A stretch of DNA of 64,000 bases from Strongylocentrotus droebachiensis. Lineage: Eukaryota; Echinodermata; Echinoidea; Camarodonta; Strongylocentrotidae. This document shows, one piece after another, positions 29,753 through 44,700 of the stretch (position 1 is the stretch's first letter; every line of letters starts with the position of its first letter). The stretch lies in assembly GCA_035222895.1 (NCBI GenBank), contig JAVYIG010000886.1, forward strand, positions 304,501 through 368,500, read 5' to 3'. The notes beneath the pieces were generated by a model that searched no databases, was not told the DNA's origin, and worked only from the letters and a program-made list of their open reading frames with translations. Both the position numbers and the translations under genes were made by a program.

Positions 29753-32700
29753 CGCTCTCTTTTGCCCTCTCTCTCTCTCCTCTTACACCCACCCGTCTCT
29801 CTTCCTTTCTCTCCCTCTCTCACTTTCGTGACATAATAATATGTGTGGATTGCATTCTATGCGCACGCAGGCTATCAAAAATGTCGCCCATCATTTTTTG
29901 TTTATGTGTACCCCCCCCCCCTTGGAATCGGTTAAGATCCCCCCCCCTCCCCTCCGCTCCTCCTCATATTGCCCTATCCCGTCCTTTCGGAATTCGGATT
30001 TCGGATTATCCTAGTTCCGCCCTCATAAAATTATCGTCATCTGCATCATCTTGCAGCATGGTGCCAAGAAACGAACACGCCCTACTGCTACGATGGCGTA
30101 GGCTCCAACACCTTCTCAGTCACCTTAGGCACCTGTCATCAACGCTCCCCCAGACCTACTGCAGACATCTGTTCCAGCTTCACCCTCATCTCGGCCGAGA
30201 CTCGGGCAAAGGGCGGGGTCGATGTGACCAACTTATTGAACCCCCCTTTCAACTCGAGCCGAGATACCAAGATTTTGATACCGGGGTTTACTAATGACGT
30301 GCTAGATGATAAATGGGATCAACTCAAGGAAGTCTTACTCGATGAGGTAAACACACCTTAAAGAGATTCTACGTGATGATGATAGGTCTATGCATTAGGG
30401 GAAAGGCGAAAGGGGGCCTAACTTCACTAAATATCCTTCTACTTAATAATTTGCCGACCGAGCGCAGTGCGCGAGGTGTATTTGACACTTTATTATAGTC
30501 ACAAAAAAAGCTTTGTAGTATAAATATAACAAGTAAGGTATACTTAACCCAATATATCAATATCTCAGCCAAAAAGAGGCGGTATAGCAGCCTGAATCAT
30601 GTTAAAAAAAAGGAGCGGTCGCCCGTATACTTGCGACATTGAAATTTCGGAGGCTGCCGCTCCCGCCTCTCACGCCAATCCACTTCCCCAACTTATGCGA
30701 TTTGCACCAACTTGTGTATGCAATTTCTAATATGCCCTGGTGTAAATCAGTTTTTATGTAGATATTTATCTTAAAGTCTAATATAATGTTGATGAATATG
30801 GCATTATGATTAAAAAGGAGCATAACTATTTCAACCATTTGATATAAGGTCGGATTAAAATATATGTATAATTGTCTGCAAACTATCAATATCTTAAAGC
30901 CCCACTGCACTACAGCTACTTGCTCCCTCTATACAGTATATCAAATAATGCCTAATCGGTGCCTGTTGGTCCCTCATGATCCTCTTTTTCTTATGTTAAT
31001 TGAGAGCTGATGTGATGAGATAACCACGTGTCAGTGACCTTGCAGGGAGGTCTAATCCCCCTGGCAAAACTAATACAGACGGCCTTTAAATGGTGAATAA
31101 TCCTTATCATGAAACAGGGAAACAACGTGATCATGGTGAACTGGAGTCGAGCAGCCAATCTGACAAACTACGCTCAAGCTCGTGCAGATGCGCGTGTGGT
31201 CGGCTTCCAGGTCGCCAAGGTCATGGCCGACATCGTCGAAAACACCGAAGCTACCTACGATCAGATGCATCTCATCGGCGGCGGTATGGGGGCCCATGTG
31301 GCGGGCTATGCTGGTAGTACGGGAGAAAAGGTAGCGAGGATTACAGGTAATACATAGCGCATTTGTTTCTTGAATTATCATTTTCTCGTTACGAATACCC
31401 CCCTAAAGTATTGTGAACGCTGAAAATCGAAATAACCAATAAGAATCATAAACTAGACATATAATACTTGTTTGGAACAAGTATTGGTGGGCTGGTCAAC
31501 TTAAATTTGAGACAAAATAGAGCAAAAATAAGCGAGATACTGCTTAAAACTTCTTAAAAAACAATATCATGTAGTTTCATGACGTGAACGAAATTCACCT
31601 TCTATAGGGATAAGGCAAATTATGAAGTTTTTGACATGAGGCCTTTAATCAAAATTTTCACTATGATGACGTCATCAAAATGAAAAATGATTATTACTGC
31701 GCTTGTAGAGAATTGTCTTAGCTACAACATATTGAAATTTTGAAGAAAATTGATCAATATTTACAGAGATACAATCAATTTTACATAAATATGCTGACGT
31801 CATAATATGCAAATTCGTATTTTGAGTTCCAAGGCCATTGTGATGATGTCACGATACACTTAATGGCCAAATGAGACATGGAATCATATTTCCGACTCAT
31901 ACTCTATCTAAATATGAAAAAAAATTGAGGATCCCGGTGCATTCCAAAGAGCTATAACGGATTTTGTATAAGCATGTTTTTGCCCATATATGCTATGTAT
32001 TAAAAGAGCTCGCGCGCACTGACATTTATCTTGAATTTACGCTCATCTTGTTAATAATGGTCATAAAGAGATAAACATGGTATCAAATTCCTTGAAAAAA
32101 TATGAGAAATATCATGAAAAAAAAAAATGGCGATTCTATGTTTTTTAATGGTGTTACGCGCGAAAACGCGCGCGCATGCTCGTACGCGCGATTTTTTATA
32201 AAATGCTTAAAATGACCTGAAACGTAGGCAAAATAAATTTGAGACGATTTTGAGCATTTAAAAAATTTGCGCGCGCACTGACGCGCGGACGTACGCGGAC
32301 GCGCGCGTTTTTTGACCTGAAATTGACCGGACACATATTGACCTTGATCATGATAAATATGAATGAGAAATGACTTTGGGTTATGAAGATATGATCATGA
32401 GTTAATTTTCACAAAATTGCGCCTAGATGACGTCATCAGTCAAGGTCAAGGTTGAAAACGTTATTGTGATTTCTCTATATGCCTATACATATGTGTGTCA
32501 AATTTCAAGGTATTTGATTGAACCATTTTCATGTTATCTTGTCCACAAACAAGTGGGTCGAAATAAGAAAAATAAAGAATAACTAGACATATAATACTTG
32601 TTTGGAACAAGTATAGGTGGGCTGGTCAACTTAAATTTGAGACAAAATAGAGCAAAAATAAGCGAGATACTGCTTAAAAATTCTTAAAAAACAATATCAT

Positions 32701-35700
32701 GTAGTTTCATGACGTGAACGAAATTCACCTTCTATAGGGATAAGGCAAATTATGAAGGCCTTTTGACATGAGGCCTTTAATCGAGATTTTCACTATGAAG
32801 ACGTCATCAAAATGAAAAATGATTAGTTAAAAGCTTGTAGAGAATTGTCTTAGCTACAACATATCGAAATTTTGAAGAAAATTGATCAATATTTATAGAG
32901 ATACAATCAATTTTCCATAAATATGCTGACGTCATAATATGCAAATTCGTATTTTGATTTCCAAGGCCATTGTGATGATGTCACGATACACTTAATGGCC
33001 AAATGAGACATGAAATCATATCTCCGACTCATACTCTATATAAATATGAAAACAAATTGAGGATCCCGGTGCATTCCAAAGAGCTATAATGCATTTTGTA
33101 TAGGCATGTTTTTGCCCATATATGCTATGTATTAAAAGAGCTCGCGCGCACGGACATTTATCTTGAATGGACGCTCATCTTGTTATTAATGGTCATAAAG
33201 ATATGAACGTGTTATCAAATTGTACAAACAAATATATGAAATATCATGAAAGAAAAAAAAATGGCGATTCTATGTTATGTAATGGTGTTACGCGCGAAAA
33301 CGCGCGCGCATGCACGTGTGCGCGATTTTTATGAAATGCTTAAAATGGCCTGAAACGTATGTAAAAAAAAATTGAGACGATTTGGAGCATTTTGAAATTT
33401 TGCGCGCGCACTGACGCGCGGACGTACGCGCACGCGCGCGTTTTTTGACCTGAAATTGACCGGACTGATATTGACCTTGATCATGATAAATATGAATGAG
33501 AAATTACTTTTGGTTATGAAGATATGATCATGAGTTGATTTTCAAAATTTTTCACAAAATGGCGCCTAGATGACGTCATCAGTCAAGGTCAAGGTCGAAA
33601 AATTTGCTGTGTTTTGTGAATATGCCTATACATATGTGTACCAAATTTTAAGATATTTGATTGAGCCATTTTCAAATTATCTTGCACACAAAAAAGTGGG
33701 TCGAAATAAGAAAAACTAGACATATAATACTTGTTTGGAACAAGTATAGGTGGGCTGGTCAACTATATTTGAAAACAAAATAGAGCAAAACTAAGCGAGA
33801 TACTGCTTAAAAATTCTTAAAAACAATATCATGTAGATTCATTACGTGAACGAAATTCACCTTCTATAGTCATAACACGCAAATTATGAAATTTCTGACA
33901 TTAGGCCTTTAATCGAAATATTTACTCTGATGACGTCATCAAAATGAAAAATGGTTATTATTGAACTTGTAGAGAATTATCATAGCTACAACATATCGAC
34001 AATTTGAAGAAAATCGATCAATATATACAGATATACAATCAATTTTCCATAAATATGCTGACGTCATATTATGCAAATTCCTATTTTTAGTTCGAAGGCC
34101 ATTATGATGATGTCAAAATATTTTTAATCGCCAAATGAGACATTAAATCATATTTCTGACTCATACTCTATCTAAATATAAAAACAAATTGAAGGTCACG
34201 GCTTATTCCAAAGAGCTATAATGGATTTTGTATAGGCATGTTTTTGCCCATATATGCTATGTATTAAAAGAGCTCGCGCGCACGGACATTTATCTTGAAT
34301 TGACGCTCATCTTGTTATTAATGGTCATAAAGAGATAAACATGGTATCAAATTCCTCGAAAAAATTAGAGAAATATCATGAAAGAAAAAAAAATGGCGAT
34401 TCTATGTTTTGTAATGGTGTTACGCGCGAAAACGCGCGCGCATGGGCGTGTGCGTGATTTTTTATAAAATGCTTAAAATGACTTGAAACGTATGCAAAAT
34501 AAATTTGAGACGATTTTGAGCATTTTAAAATTTTGCGCGCGCACTGACGCGCGGACGTACGCGCATGCGCGCGTTTTTTGATCTGAAATTGACCGGACTG
34601 ATATTGACCTTCATCATGATAAATATGAATAAGAAATGGCTTTTGGTTATGAAGATATGGTCATGAGTTGATTTTCAGAAAATTTTACAAAATGGCGCCT
34701 AGATGACGTCATCAGTCAAGGTCAAGGTTGAAAAAATGTCTGTGTTTTGTTTCAATGCCTATACATATGTGTGCTAAATTTTAAGACATTTGATTGAGCC
34801 ATTTTAAAGTTATCTTGCTCACAAAAAAGTGGGTCGAAATAAGAAAAATAAACTAGACATATAATACTTGTTTGGAACAAGTATAGGTGGGCTGGTCAAC
34901 TAACATTTGAGACAAAATAGAGCAAAAATAAGCGACATACTGCTTACAAATTCTTAAAAGACAATATCATGTAGATTCATAACGTGAACTAAATTCACCT
35001 TCTATAGGCATAACACGCAAATTATGAAGTTTTTGACATGAGGCCTTTAATCAAAATTTTCACTATGATGACGTCATCAAAATGAAAAATGATTATTACT
35101 GCACTTGTAGAAAATTGTCTTAGCTACAACATATCGAAATTTTGAAGAAAATTGATCAATATTTACAGAGATACAATCAATTTTACATAAATATGCTGAC
35201 GTCATAATATGCAAATTCGTTTTTTGAGTTCCAAGGCCATTGTGATGATGTCACGATACACTTAATGGCCAAATGAGACATGGAATCATATTTCCGACTC
35301 ATACTCTATCTTAATATGAAAAAAAATTGAGGATCCCGGTGCATTCCAAAGAGCTATAACGGATTTTGTATAGGCATGTTTTTGCCCATATATGCTATGT
35401 ATTAAAAGACTTCGCGCGCACGGACATTTATCTTGAATTTACGCTCATCTTGTTAATAATGGTCATAAAGAGATAAACATGGAATCAAATTCCTTGAAAA
35501 AATATGAGAAATATCATGAAAGAAAAAAAAATGGCGATTCTATGTTTTTTAATGGTGTTACGCGCGAAAACGCGCGCGCATGCTCGTACGCGCGATTTTT
35601 TATAAAATGCTTAAAATGACCTGAAACGTATACAAAATAAATTTGAGACGATTTTGAGCATTTAAAAATTTTGCGCGCGCATGGACGCGCGGACGTACGC

Positions 35701-38700
35701 GCACGCGCGCGTTTTTTGACCTGAAATTGACTGGACTGATATTGACCTTGATCATAATAAATATGAATGAGAAATACCTTTTGGTTATGAAGATATGATC
35801 ATGAGTTGATTTTCAGAAAATTTCACAAAATGGCGCCTAGATGACGTCATCAGTCAAGGTCAAGGTTGAACAAATTTCTGTGTTTTGTTCTAATGCCTAT
35901 ACATATGTGTGCCAAATTTCAAGGTATTTGATTGAACCATTTTCAAGTTATCTTGCTCACAAAAAAGTGGGTCGAAATAAGAAAAACTAGACATATAATA
36001 CTTGTTTGGAACAAGTATAGGTGGGCTGGTCAACTAAAATTTGAAAACAAAATAGAGAAACTGCTTATAAATTTTTAATAAACAATATCATGTAGATTCA
36101 TTACGTGAACTAAATTCACCTTCTATAGGCATAACACGCAAATTATGAAGTTTTTGACATGAGGCCTTTAATCAAAATTTTCACTATGATGACGTCATCA
36201 AAATGAAAAATGGTTATTACTGCGCTTGTAGAGAATTGTCTTAGCTACAACATATCGACATTTTGAAGAAAATTGATCAATATTTACAGAGATACAATCA
36301 ATTTTACATAAATATGCTGACGTCATAATATGCAAATTCGTATTTTGAGTTCCAAGGCCATTGTGATGATGTCACGATACACTTAATGGCCAAATGAGAC
36401 ATGAAATCATATTTCCGACTCATACTCTATCTAAATATGAAAAATAATTGAGGATCCCGGTGCATTCCAAAGAGCTATAACGGATTTTGTATAGGCATGT
36501 TTTTGACAATATATGCTATGTATTAAAAGAGCTCGCGCGCACTGACATTTATCTTGAATTTACGCTCATCTTGTTCATAATGGTCATAAAGAGATAAACA
36601 TGGTATCAAATTCCTTGAAAAAATATGAGAAATATCATGAAAGAAAAAAAAATGGCGATTTTATGTTTTGTAATGGTGTTACGCGCGAAAACGCGCGCGC
36701 ATGCTCGTACGCGCGATTTTTTATAAAATGCTTAAAATGACCTGAAACGTATGCAAAAAAAATTTGAGACGATTTTGAGCATTTAAAAAATTTGCGCGCG
36801 CACTGACGCGCGGACGTACGCGCACGCGCGCGTTTTTTGACCTGAAATTGACTGGACTGATATTGACCTTGATCATGATAAATATGAATGAGAAATACCT
36901 TTTGGTTATGAAGATATGATCATGAGATGATTTTCAGAAAATTTCACAAAATGGCGTCTAGATGACGTCATCAGTCAAGGTCAAAGTTGAAAAAATGTTT
37001 GTGTTTTGTTCTAATGCCTATGCGTATGTGTGCCAAACTTCAAGGTTTTTGATTGAACCATTTTCAAGTTATCTTGCTCACAAAAAAGTGGTTCGAAATA
37101 AGAAAAATAAACTAGACATATAATACTTGTTTGGAACAAGTATAGGTGGGCTGGTCAACTAAAACTTGAGACAAAATAGAGCAAAAATAAGCGACATACT
37201 GCTTACAAATTCTTAAAAAACAATATCATGTAGATTTATAACGTGAACTAAATTCATCTTCTATAGGCATAACACGCAAATTATGAAGTTTTTGACATGA
37301 GGCCTTTAATCAAAATTTTCACTATGATGACGTCATCAAAATGAAAAATAGTTACTACTGCGCTTGTAGAGAATTGTCTTAGCTACAACATATCGAAATT
37401 TTGAAGAAAATTGATCAATATTTACAGAGATACAATCAATTTTACATAAATATGCTGACGTCATAATATGCAAATTCGTATTTTGAGTTCTAGGCCATTG
37501 TGATGATGTAACGATACACTTAATGGCCAAACTAGACATGGAATCATATTTCCGACTCATACTCTATCTTAATATGAAAAAAATTGAGGATCCCGGTGCA
37601 TTCCAAAGAGCTATAACGGATTTTGTATAGGCATGTTTTTGCCCATATATGCTATGTATTAAAAGACCTCGCGCGCACTGACATTTATCTTGAATTTACG
37701 CTTATCTTGTTAATAATGGTCATAAAGAGATAAACATGGAATCAAATTCCTTGAAAAAATATGAAAAATATCATGAAAGAAAAAAAAATGGCGATTCTAT
37801 GTTTTTTAATGGTGTTACGCGCGAAAACGCGCGCGCATGCTCGTACGCGCGATTTTTTATAAAATGCTTAAAATGACCTGAAACGTATGCAAAATAAATT
37901 TGAGACGAATTTGAGCATTTAAAAATTTTGCGCGCGCACTGACGCGCGGACGTACGCGCACGCGCGCGTTTTTTGACCTGAAATTGACCGGACTGATATT
38001 GACCTAGATCGTGATAAATATGAAGGTGAAATTACTTTTGGTTATGAAGATATGATCATGAGTTGATTTTCAGAAAATTTCACAAAATGGCGTCTAGATG
38101 ACGTCATGAGTCAAGGTCAAGGTTGAACAATTTGCTGTGTTTTGTTCTAATGCCTATACATATGTGTGCAAAATTTCAAGGTATTTGATTGAACCATTTT
38201 AAAGTTATCTTGCTCACAAAAAAGTGGTTCGAAATAAGAAAAATAAATAATAAATAAATAAATAAATAATAAAGGCAATTTTAACAAAATTATAAGGTGG
38301 TCTGTATTAGATACAGCCCACCTAATAATAAACTAGACATATAATACTTGTTTGGAACAAGTATAGGTGGGCTGGTCAACTAACATTTGAGACAAAATAG
38401 AGCAAAAATAAGCGACATACTGCTTACAAATTCTTAAAAGACAATATCATGTAGATTCATAACGTGAACTAAATTCACCTTCTATAGGCATAACAAGCAA
38501 ATTATGAAGTTTTTGACATGAGGCCTTTAATCAAAATTTTCACTATGATGACGTCATCAAAATGAAAAATGGTTATTACTGCGCTTGTAGAGAATTGTCT
38601 TAGCTACAACATATCGAAATTTTGAAGAAAATTGATCAATATTTACAGAGATACAATCAATTTTACATAAATATGCTGACGTCATAATATGCAAATTCGT

Positions 38701-41700
38701 ATTTTGAGTTCCAAGGCCATTGTGATGATGTCACGATACACTTAATGGCCAAACTAGACATGGAATCATATTTCCGACTCATACTCTATCTTAATATGAA
38801 AAAAATTGAGGATCCCGGTGCATTCCAAAGAGCTATAACGGATTTTGTATAGGCATGTTTTTGCCCATATATGCTATGTATTAAAAGACCTCGCGCGCAC
38901 TGACATTTATCTTGAATTTACGCTCATCTTGTTAATAATGGTCATAAAGAGATAAACATGGAATCAAATTCCTTGAAAAAATATGAGAAATATCATGAAA
39001 GAAAGAAAAATGGCGATTCTATGTTTTTTAATGGTGTTACGCGCGAAAACGCGCGCGCATGCTCTTACGCGCGATTTTTTATAAAATGCTTAAAATGACC
39101 TGAAACGTATGCAAAATAAATTTGAGACGAATTTGAGCATTTAAAAATTTTGCGCGCGCATTGACGCGCGGAAGTACGCGCACGCGCGCGTTTTTTGACC
39201 TGAAATTGACTGGACTGATATTGACCTTGATCATAATAAATATGAATGAGAAATACCTTTTGGTTATGAAGATATGATCATGAGTTGATTTTCAGAAAAT
39301 TTCACAAAATGGCGCCTAGATGACGTCATCAGTCAAGGTCAAGGTTGAACAAATTTCTGTGTTTTGTTCTAATGCCTATACATATGTGTGCCAAATTTCA
39401 AGGTATTTGATTGAACCATTTTCAAGTTATCTTGCTCACAAAAAAGTGGGTCGAAATAAGAAAAATAAATAATAAAGAAATAATAATAAAGGCAATTTTA
39501 ACAAAATTATAAGGTGGTCTGTATTAGATACAGCCCACCTAATAAATAAATAAATAATAATAAAGGCAATTTTAACAAAATTATAAGGTGGTCTGTATTA
39601 GATACAGCCCACCTAATAAACTAGACATATAATACTTGTTTGAAACAAGTATAGGTGGGCTGGTCAAACTGAACTTTGAGACAAAATAGAGCAAAAATAA
39701 GCGAGATACTGCTAAAAAAAAACAATGTCAATAATAGGCATAACACGCTACTTAAGAAATTTCTGATATGTGCCCTTTAATCGTAATTTTCACTATGATG
39801 ACGTCATCAAAATGAAAAAATGGTGATGACTGAGCTTGTAGAAAATTGTCTAAGCTACATCATATCGAAATTTGGAAGAAAATCGATAAATATTTACAGA
39901 GATACAATCAATTTTACATAAATATGCTGACTTCATAATATGCAAATTCGTATTTTTGAGATCCAAGGCCATTATGATGATGTCACGATACACTTAATGG
40001 CCAAATGAGACATGGAAACATATCTTCGACTCATACTCTATCTAAATATGAAAAAAATTGAAGGTCACGGTTCATTCCAAAGAGCTATAATGGATTTTGT
40101 ATAGGCATGTTTTTGCCCATATATGCTATGTATTAAAAGAGCTCGCGCGCACGGGCATTTTTCTTGGATTTACGCTCATCTTGTTGTTAATTGACATAAA
40201 GAGATAAACATGGTATCAAATTCCTCGAAAAAATATGAGAAATATCATGAAAGAAAAAAAAATGGCGATTCTATGTTGTGTAATGGTATAACGCGCGAAA
40301 ACGTGCGCGCATGTGTGTGCGCGCGATTTTTATAAAATGCTTAAAATGACCTGAAACGTATGCAAAATAAATTTGAGACGATTTTGAGCATTTTGAAATT
40401 TTGCGCGCGCATTGACGCGCGGACGTACACGCACGCGCGCGTTTTTTGACCTGAAATTGACCGGACGGATATTGACCTTGATTATGATAAATATGAATGA
40501 GAAATGGCTTTTTGTTATGAAGATATGACCATGAGTTGATTTTCAGAAAATTTCACAAAATGGCGCCTAGATGACGTCATCAGTCAAGGTCATGGTTGAA
40601 AAAATGTCTGTGCTTTGTTCTAATGCCTATGCATATGTGTGCTAAATTTCAAGGTATTTGATTTAACCATTTTCAAGTTATCTTGCTCACAAAAAAGTGG
40701 GTCGAAATAAGAAAAATAAAATATAATACTTGTTTGGAACAAGTATAGGTGGGCTGGTCAACTTAAATTTGAGACAAAATAGAGCAAAAATAAGCGAGAT
40801 ACTGCTTAAATATTCTTGAAAAACAATATCATGTAGTTTCATGACGTGAACGAAATTCACCTTCTATAGGGATAACGCAAATTATGAAGGCCTTTTGACA
40901 TGAGGCCTTTAATCGAGATTTTCAGTATGATGACGTCATCAAAATGAAAAATGGTTTTTACTAAGCTGATAGAGAATTGTCTTAGCTACAACATATCGAA
41001 ATTTTGAAGAAAATCGATCAATATTTACAGAGATACAATCAATTTTCCATAAATATGCTGACGTCATAATATGCAAATTCGTATTTTGAGTTCCAAGGCC
41101 ATTATGATGATGTCACGATACACCTAATGGCCAAATGAGACATGGAATCATATCTCCCACTCATACTCTATCTAAATATGAAAAAAAATTGAAGGTCACG
41201 GTTCATTCCAAAGAGCTATAATGAATTTTGTATAGGCATGTTTTTGCCCATATATGCTATGTATTAAAAGAGCTCGCGCGCACTGACATTTATCTTGAAT
41301 TGACGCTCATCTTGTTATTAATGGTCATAAAGAGATAAACATGGTATCAAATTCCTTGAAAAAATATAATAAATATCATGAAGAAAAAAAAATGGCGATT
41401 TTATGTTTTGTAATGGTGTTACGCGCGAAAACGCGCGCGCATGTGCTTACGCGCGATTTTTTATAAAATGCTTAAAATGACCTGAAACGTATGCAAAAAA
41501 AATTTAAGACGATTTCGAGCATTTAAAATTTTTGCGCGCGTAATGACGCGCGGACGTACGCGCACGCGCGCGTTTTTTGACCTGAATTTGACCGGACTGA
41601 TATTGACCTTGATCATGATAAATATGAATGAGATATTACTTTTGGTTATGAAGATATGATCATAAGTTGATTTTCAAAAATTTTCACAAAATGGCGCCTA

Positions 41701-44700
41701 GATGACGTCATCAGTCAAGGTCAAGGTCGAAAAATTTGCTGTGTTTTGTGAATATGCCTATACATATGTGTGTTAAATTTTAAGATATTTGATTGAGCCA
41801 TTTTCAAATTATCTTGAACACAAAAAAGTGGGTCGAAATAAGAAAAATAAATAAATAACTAGACATATAATACTTGTTTGGAACAAGTATAGGTGGGCTG
41901 GTCAACTTAAATTTGAGACAAAATAGAGCAAAAATAAGCAAGATACTGCTTAAATATTCTTGAAAAACAATATCATGTAGTTTCATGACGTGAACGAAAT
42001 TTACCTTCTATAGGGATAACGCAAATTATGAAGGCCTTTTGACATCAGGCCTTTAATCGAGATTTTCACTATGATGACGTCATCAAAATGAAAAATGGTT
42101 ACTACTGGGCTGATAGAGAATTTGTCTTAGCTACAACATATCGAAATTTTGAAGAAAATCGATCAATATTTACAGAGATACAATCAATTTTCCATAAATA
42201 TGCTGACGTCATAATATGCAAATTCGTATTTTGAGTTCCAAGGCCATTATGATGATGTCACGATACACCTAATGGCCAAATGAGACATGGAATCATATCT
42301 CCCACTCATACTCTATCTAAATATGAAAAAAAATTGAAGGTCACGGTTCATTCCAAAGAGCTATAATGAATTTTGTATAGGCATGTTTTTGCCCATATAT
42401 GCTATGTATTAAAAGAGCTCGCGCGCACTGACATTTATCTTGAATTGACGCTCATCTTGTTATTAATGGTCATAAAGAGATAAACATGGTATCAAATTCC
42501 TTGAAAAAATATAATAAATATCATGAAGAAAAAAAAATGGCGATTTTATGTTTTGTAATGGTGTTACGCGCGAAAACGCGCGCGCATGTGCTTACGCGCG
42601 ATTTTTTATAAAATGCTTAAAATGACCTGAAACGTATGCAAAAAAAATTTAAGACGATTTCGAGCATTTAAAATTTTTGCGCGCGTAATGACGCGCGGAC
42701 GTACGCGCACGCGCGCGTTTTTTGACCTGAATTTGACCGGACTGATATTGACCTTGATCATGATAAATATGAATGAGATATTACTTTTGGTTATGAAGAT
42801 ATGATCATAAGTTGATTTTCAAAATTTTTCACAAAATGGCGCCTAGATGACGTCATCAGTCAAGGTCAAGGTCGAAAAATTTGCTGTGTTTTGTGAATAT
42901 GCCTATACATATGTGTGTTAAATTTTAAGATATTTGATTGAGCCATTTTCAAATTATCTTGAACACAAAAAAGTGGGTCGAAATAAGAAAAATAAATAAA
43001 TAACTAGACATATAATACTTGTTTGGAACAAGTATAGGTGGGCTGGTCAACTTAAATTTGAGACAAAATAGAGCAAAAATAAGCGAGATACTGCTTAAAT
43101 ATTCTTGAAAAACAATATCATGTAGTTTCATGACGTGAACGAATTTCACCTTCTATAGGGATAACGCAAATTATGAAGGCGTTTTGACATGAGGCCTTTA
43201 ATCGAGATTTTTACTATGATGACGTCATCAAAATGAAAAATGGTTATTACTGAGCTGATAGAGAATTGTCTTAGCTACAACATATCGAAATTTTGAAGAA
43301 AATCGATCAATATTTACAGAGATACAATCAATTTTCCATAAATATGCTGACGTCATAATATGCAAATTCGTATTTTGAGTTCCAAGGCCATTATGATGAT
43401 GTCACGATACACCTAATGGCCAAATGAGACATGGAATCATATCTCCCACTCATACTCTATCTAAATATGAAAAAAAATTGAAGGTCACGGTTCATTCCAA
43501 AGAGCTATAATGGATTTTGTATAGGCATGTTTTTGCCCATATATGCTATGTATTATAAGAGCTCGCGCGCACGGACATTTATCTTGAATTTACACTCATC
43601 TTAAAATTAATGGTCATAAAGAGATAAACATGGTATCAAATTCCTTGAAAAAATATAATAAATATCATGAAGAAAAAAAAATGGCGATTCTATGTTTTTG
43701 TAATGGTGTTACGCGCGAAAACGCGCGCGCATGGGCTTACGCGCGATTTTTTATAAAATGCTTTAAATGACCTGAAACGTATGCAAAACAAATTTGAGAC
43801 GATTTTGAGCATTTAAAAAATTTGCGCGCGCACTGACGCGCGGACGTACGCGGACGCGCGCGTTTTTTGACCTGAAATTGACCGGACATATATTGACCTT
43901 GATCGTGATAAATATGAATGAGAAATGAATTACCGTTATGAAAATATGATCATGAGTAAATTTTCAGAAAATTTCACAAAATGGCTCCTAGATGACGTCA
44001 TCAATCAAGGTCAAGGTTGAAAACTATGCTGTGCCTTGTTCATATGCCTATACATATGTGTACCAAATTTTAAGATATTTGATTGAGCCATTTTCAAATT
44101 ATCTTGAACACAAAAAAGTGGGTCGAAATAAGAAAAATAAACTAGACATATAATACTTGTTTGGAACAAGTATAGGTGGGCTGGTCAACTAACATTTGAG
44201 ACAAAATAGAGCAAAAATAAGCGACATACTGCTTACAAATTCTTAAAAGACAATATCATGTAGATTCATAAAGTGAACTAAATTCACCTTCTATAGGCAT
44301 AACACGCAAATTATGAAGTTTTTGACATGAGGCCTTTAATCAAAATTTTCACTATGATGACGTCATCAAAATGAAAAATGGTTATTACTGCGCTTGTAGA
44401 GAATTGTCTTAGCTACAACATATCGAAATTTTGAAGAAAATTGATCAATATTTACAGAGATACAATCAATTTTACATAAATATGCTGACGTCATAATATG
44501 CAAATTCGTATTTTGAGTTCCAAGGCCATTGTGATGATGTCACGATACACTTAATGGCCAAACTAGACATGGAATCATATTTCCGACTCATACTCTATCT
44601 TAATATGAAAAAAATTGAGGATCCCGGTGCATTCCAAAGAGCTATAACGGATTTTGTATAGGCATGTTTTTGCCCATATATGCTATGTATTAAAAGACCT

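Noticed and set aside
29704..30294. 196-residue open frame overlapping lipase exon 2
   Set aside because: It is a different frame of the exon joined to a CT-rich repeat; the lipase frame is supported by splice sites and family motifs.
32083..32334. Recurring minus-strand frame (MSGQFQVKKRARPRTSARQC) in array units
   Set aside because: It comes from the CGCGCG blocks, is open in only a few units (again at 44802-45026), and is interrupted in others; no sign of coding constraint.
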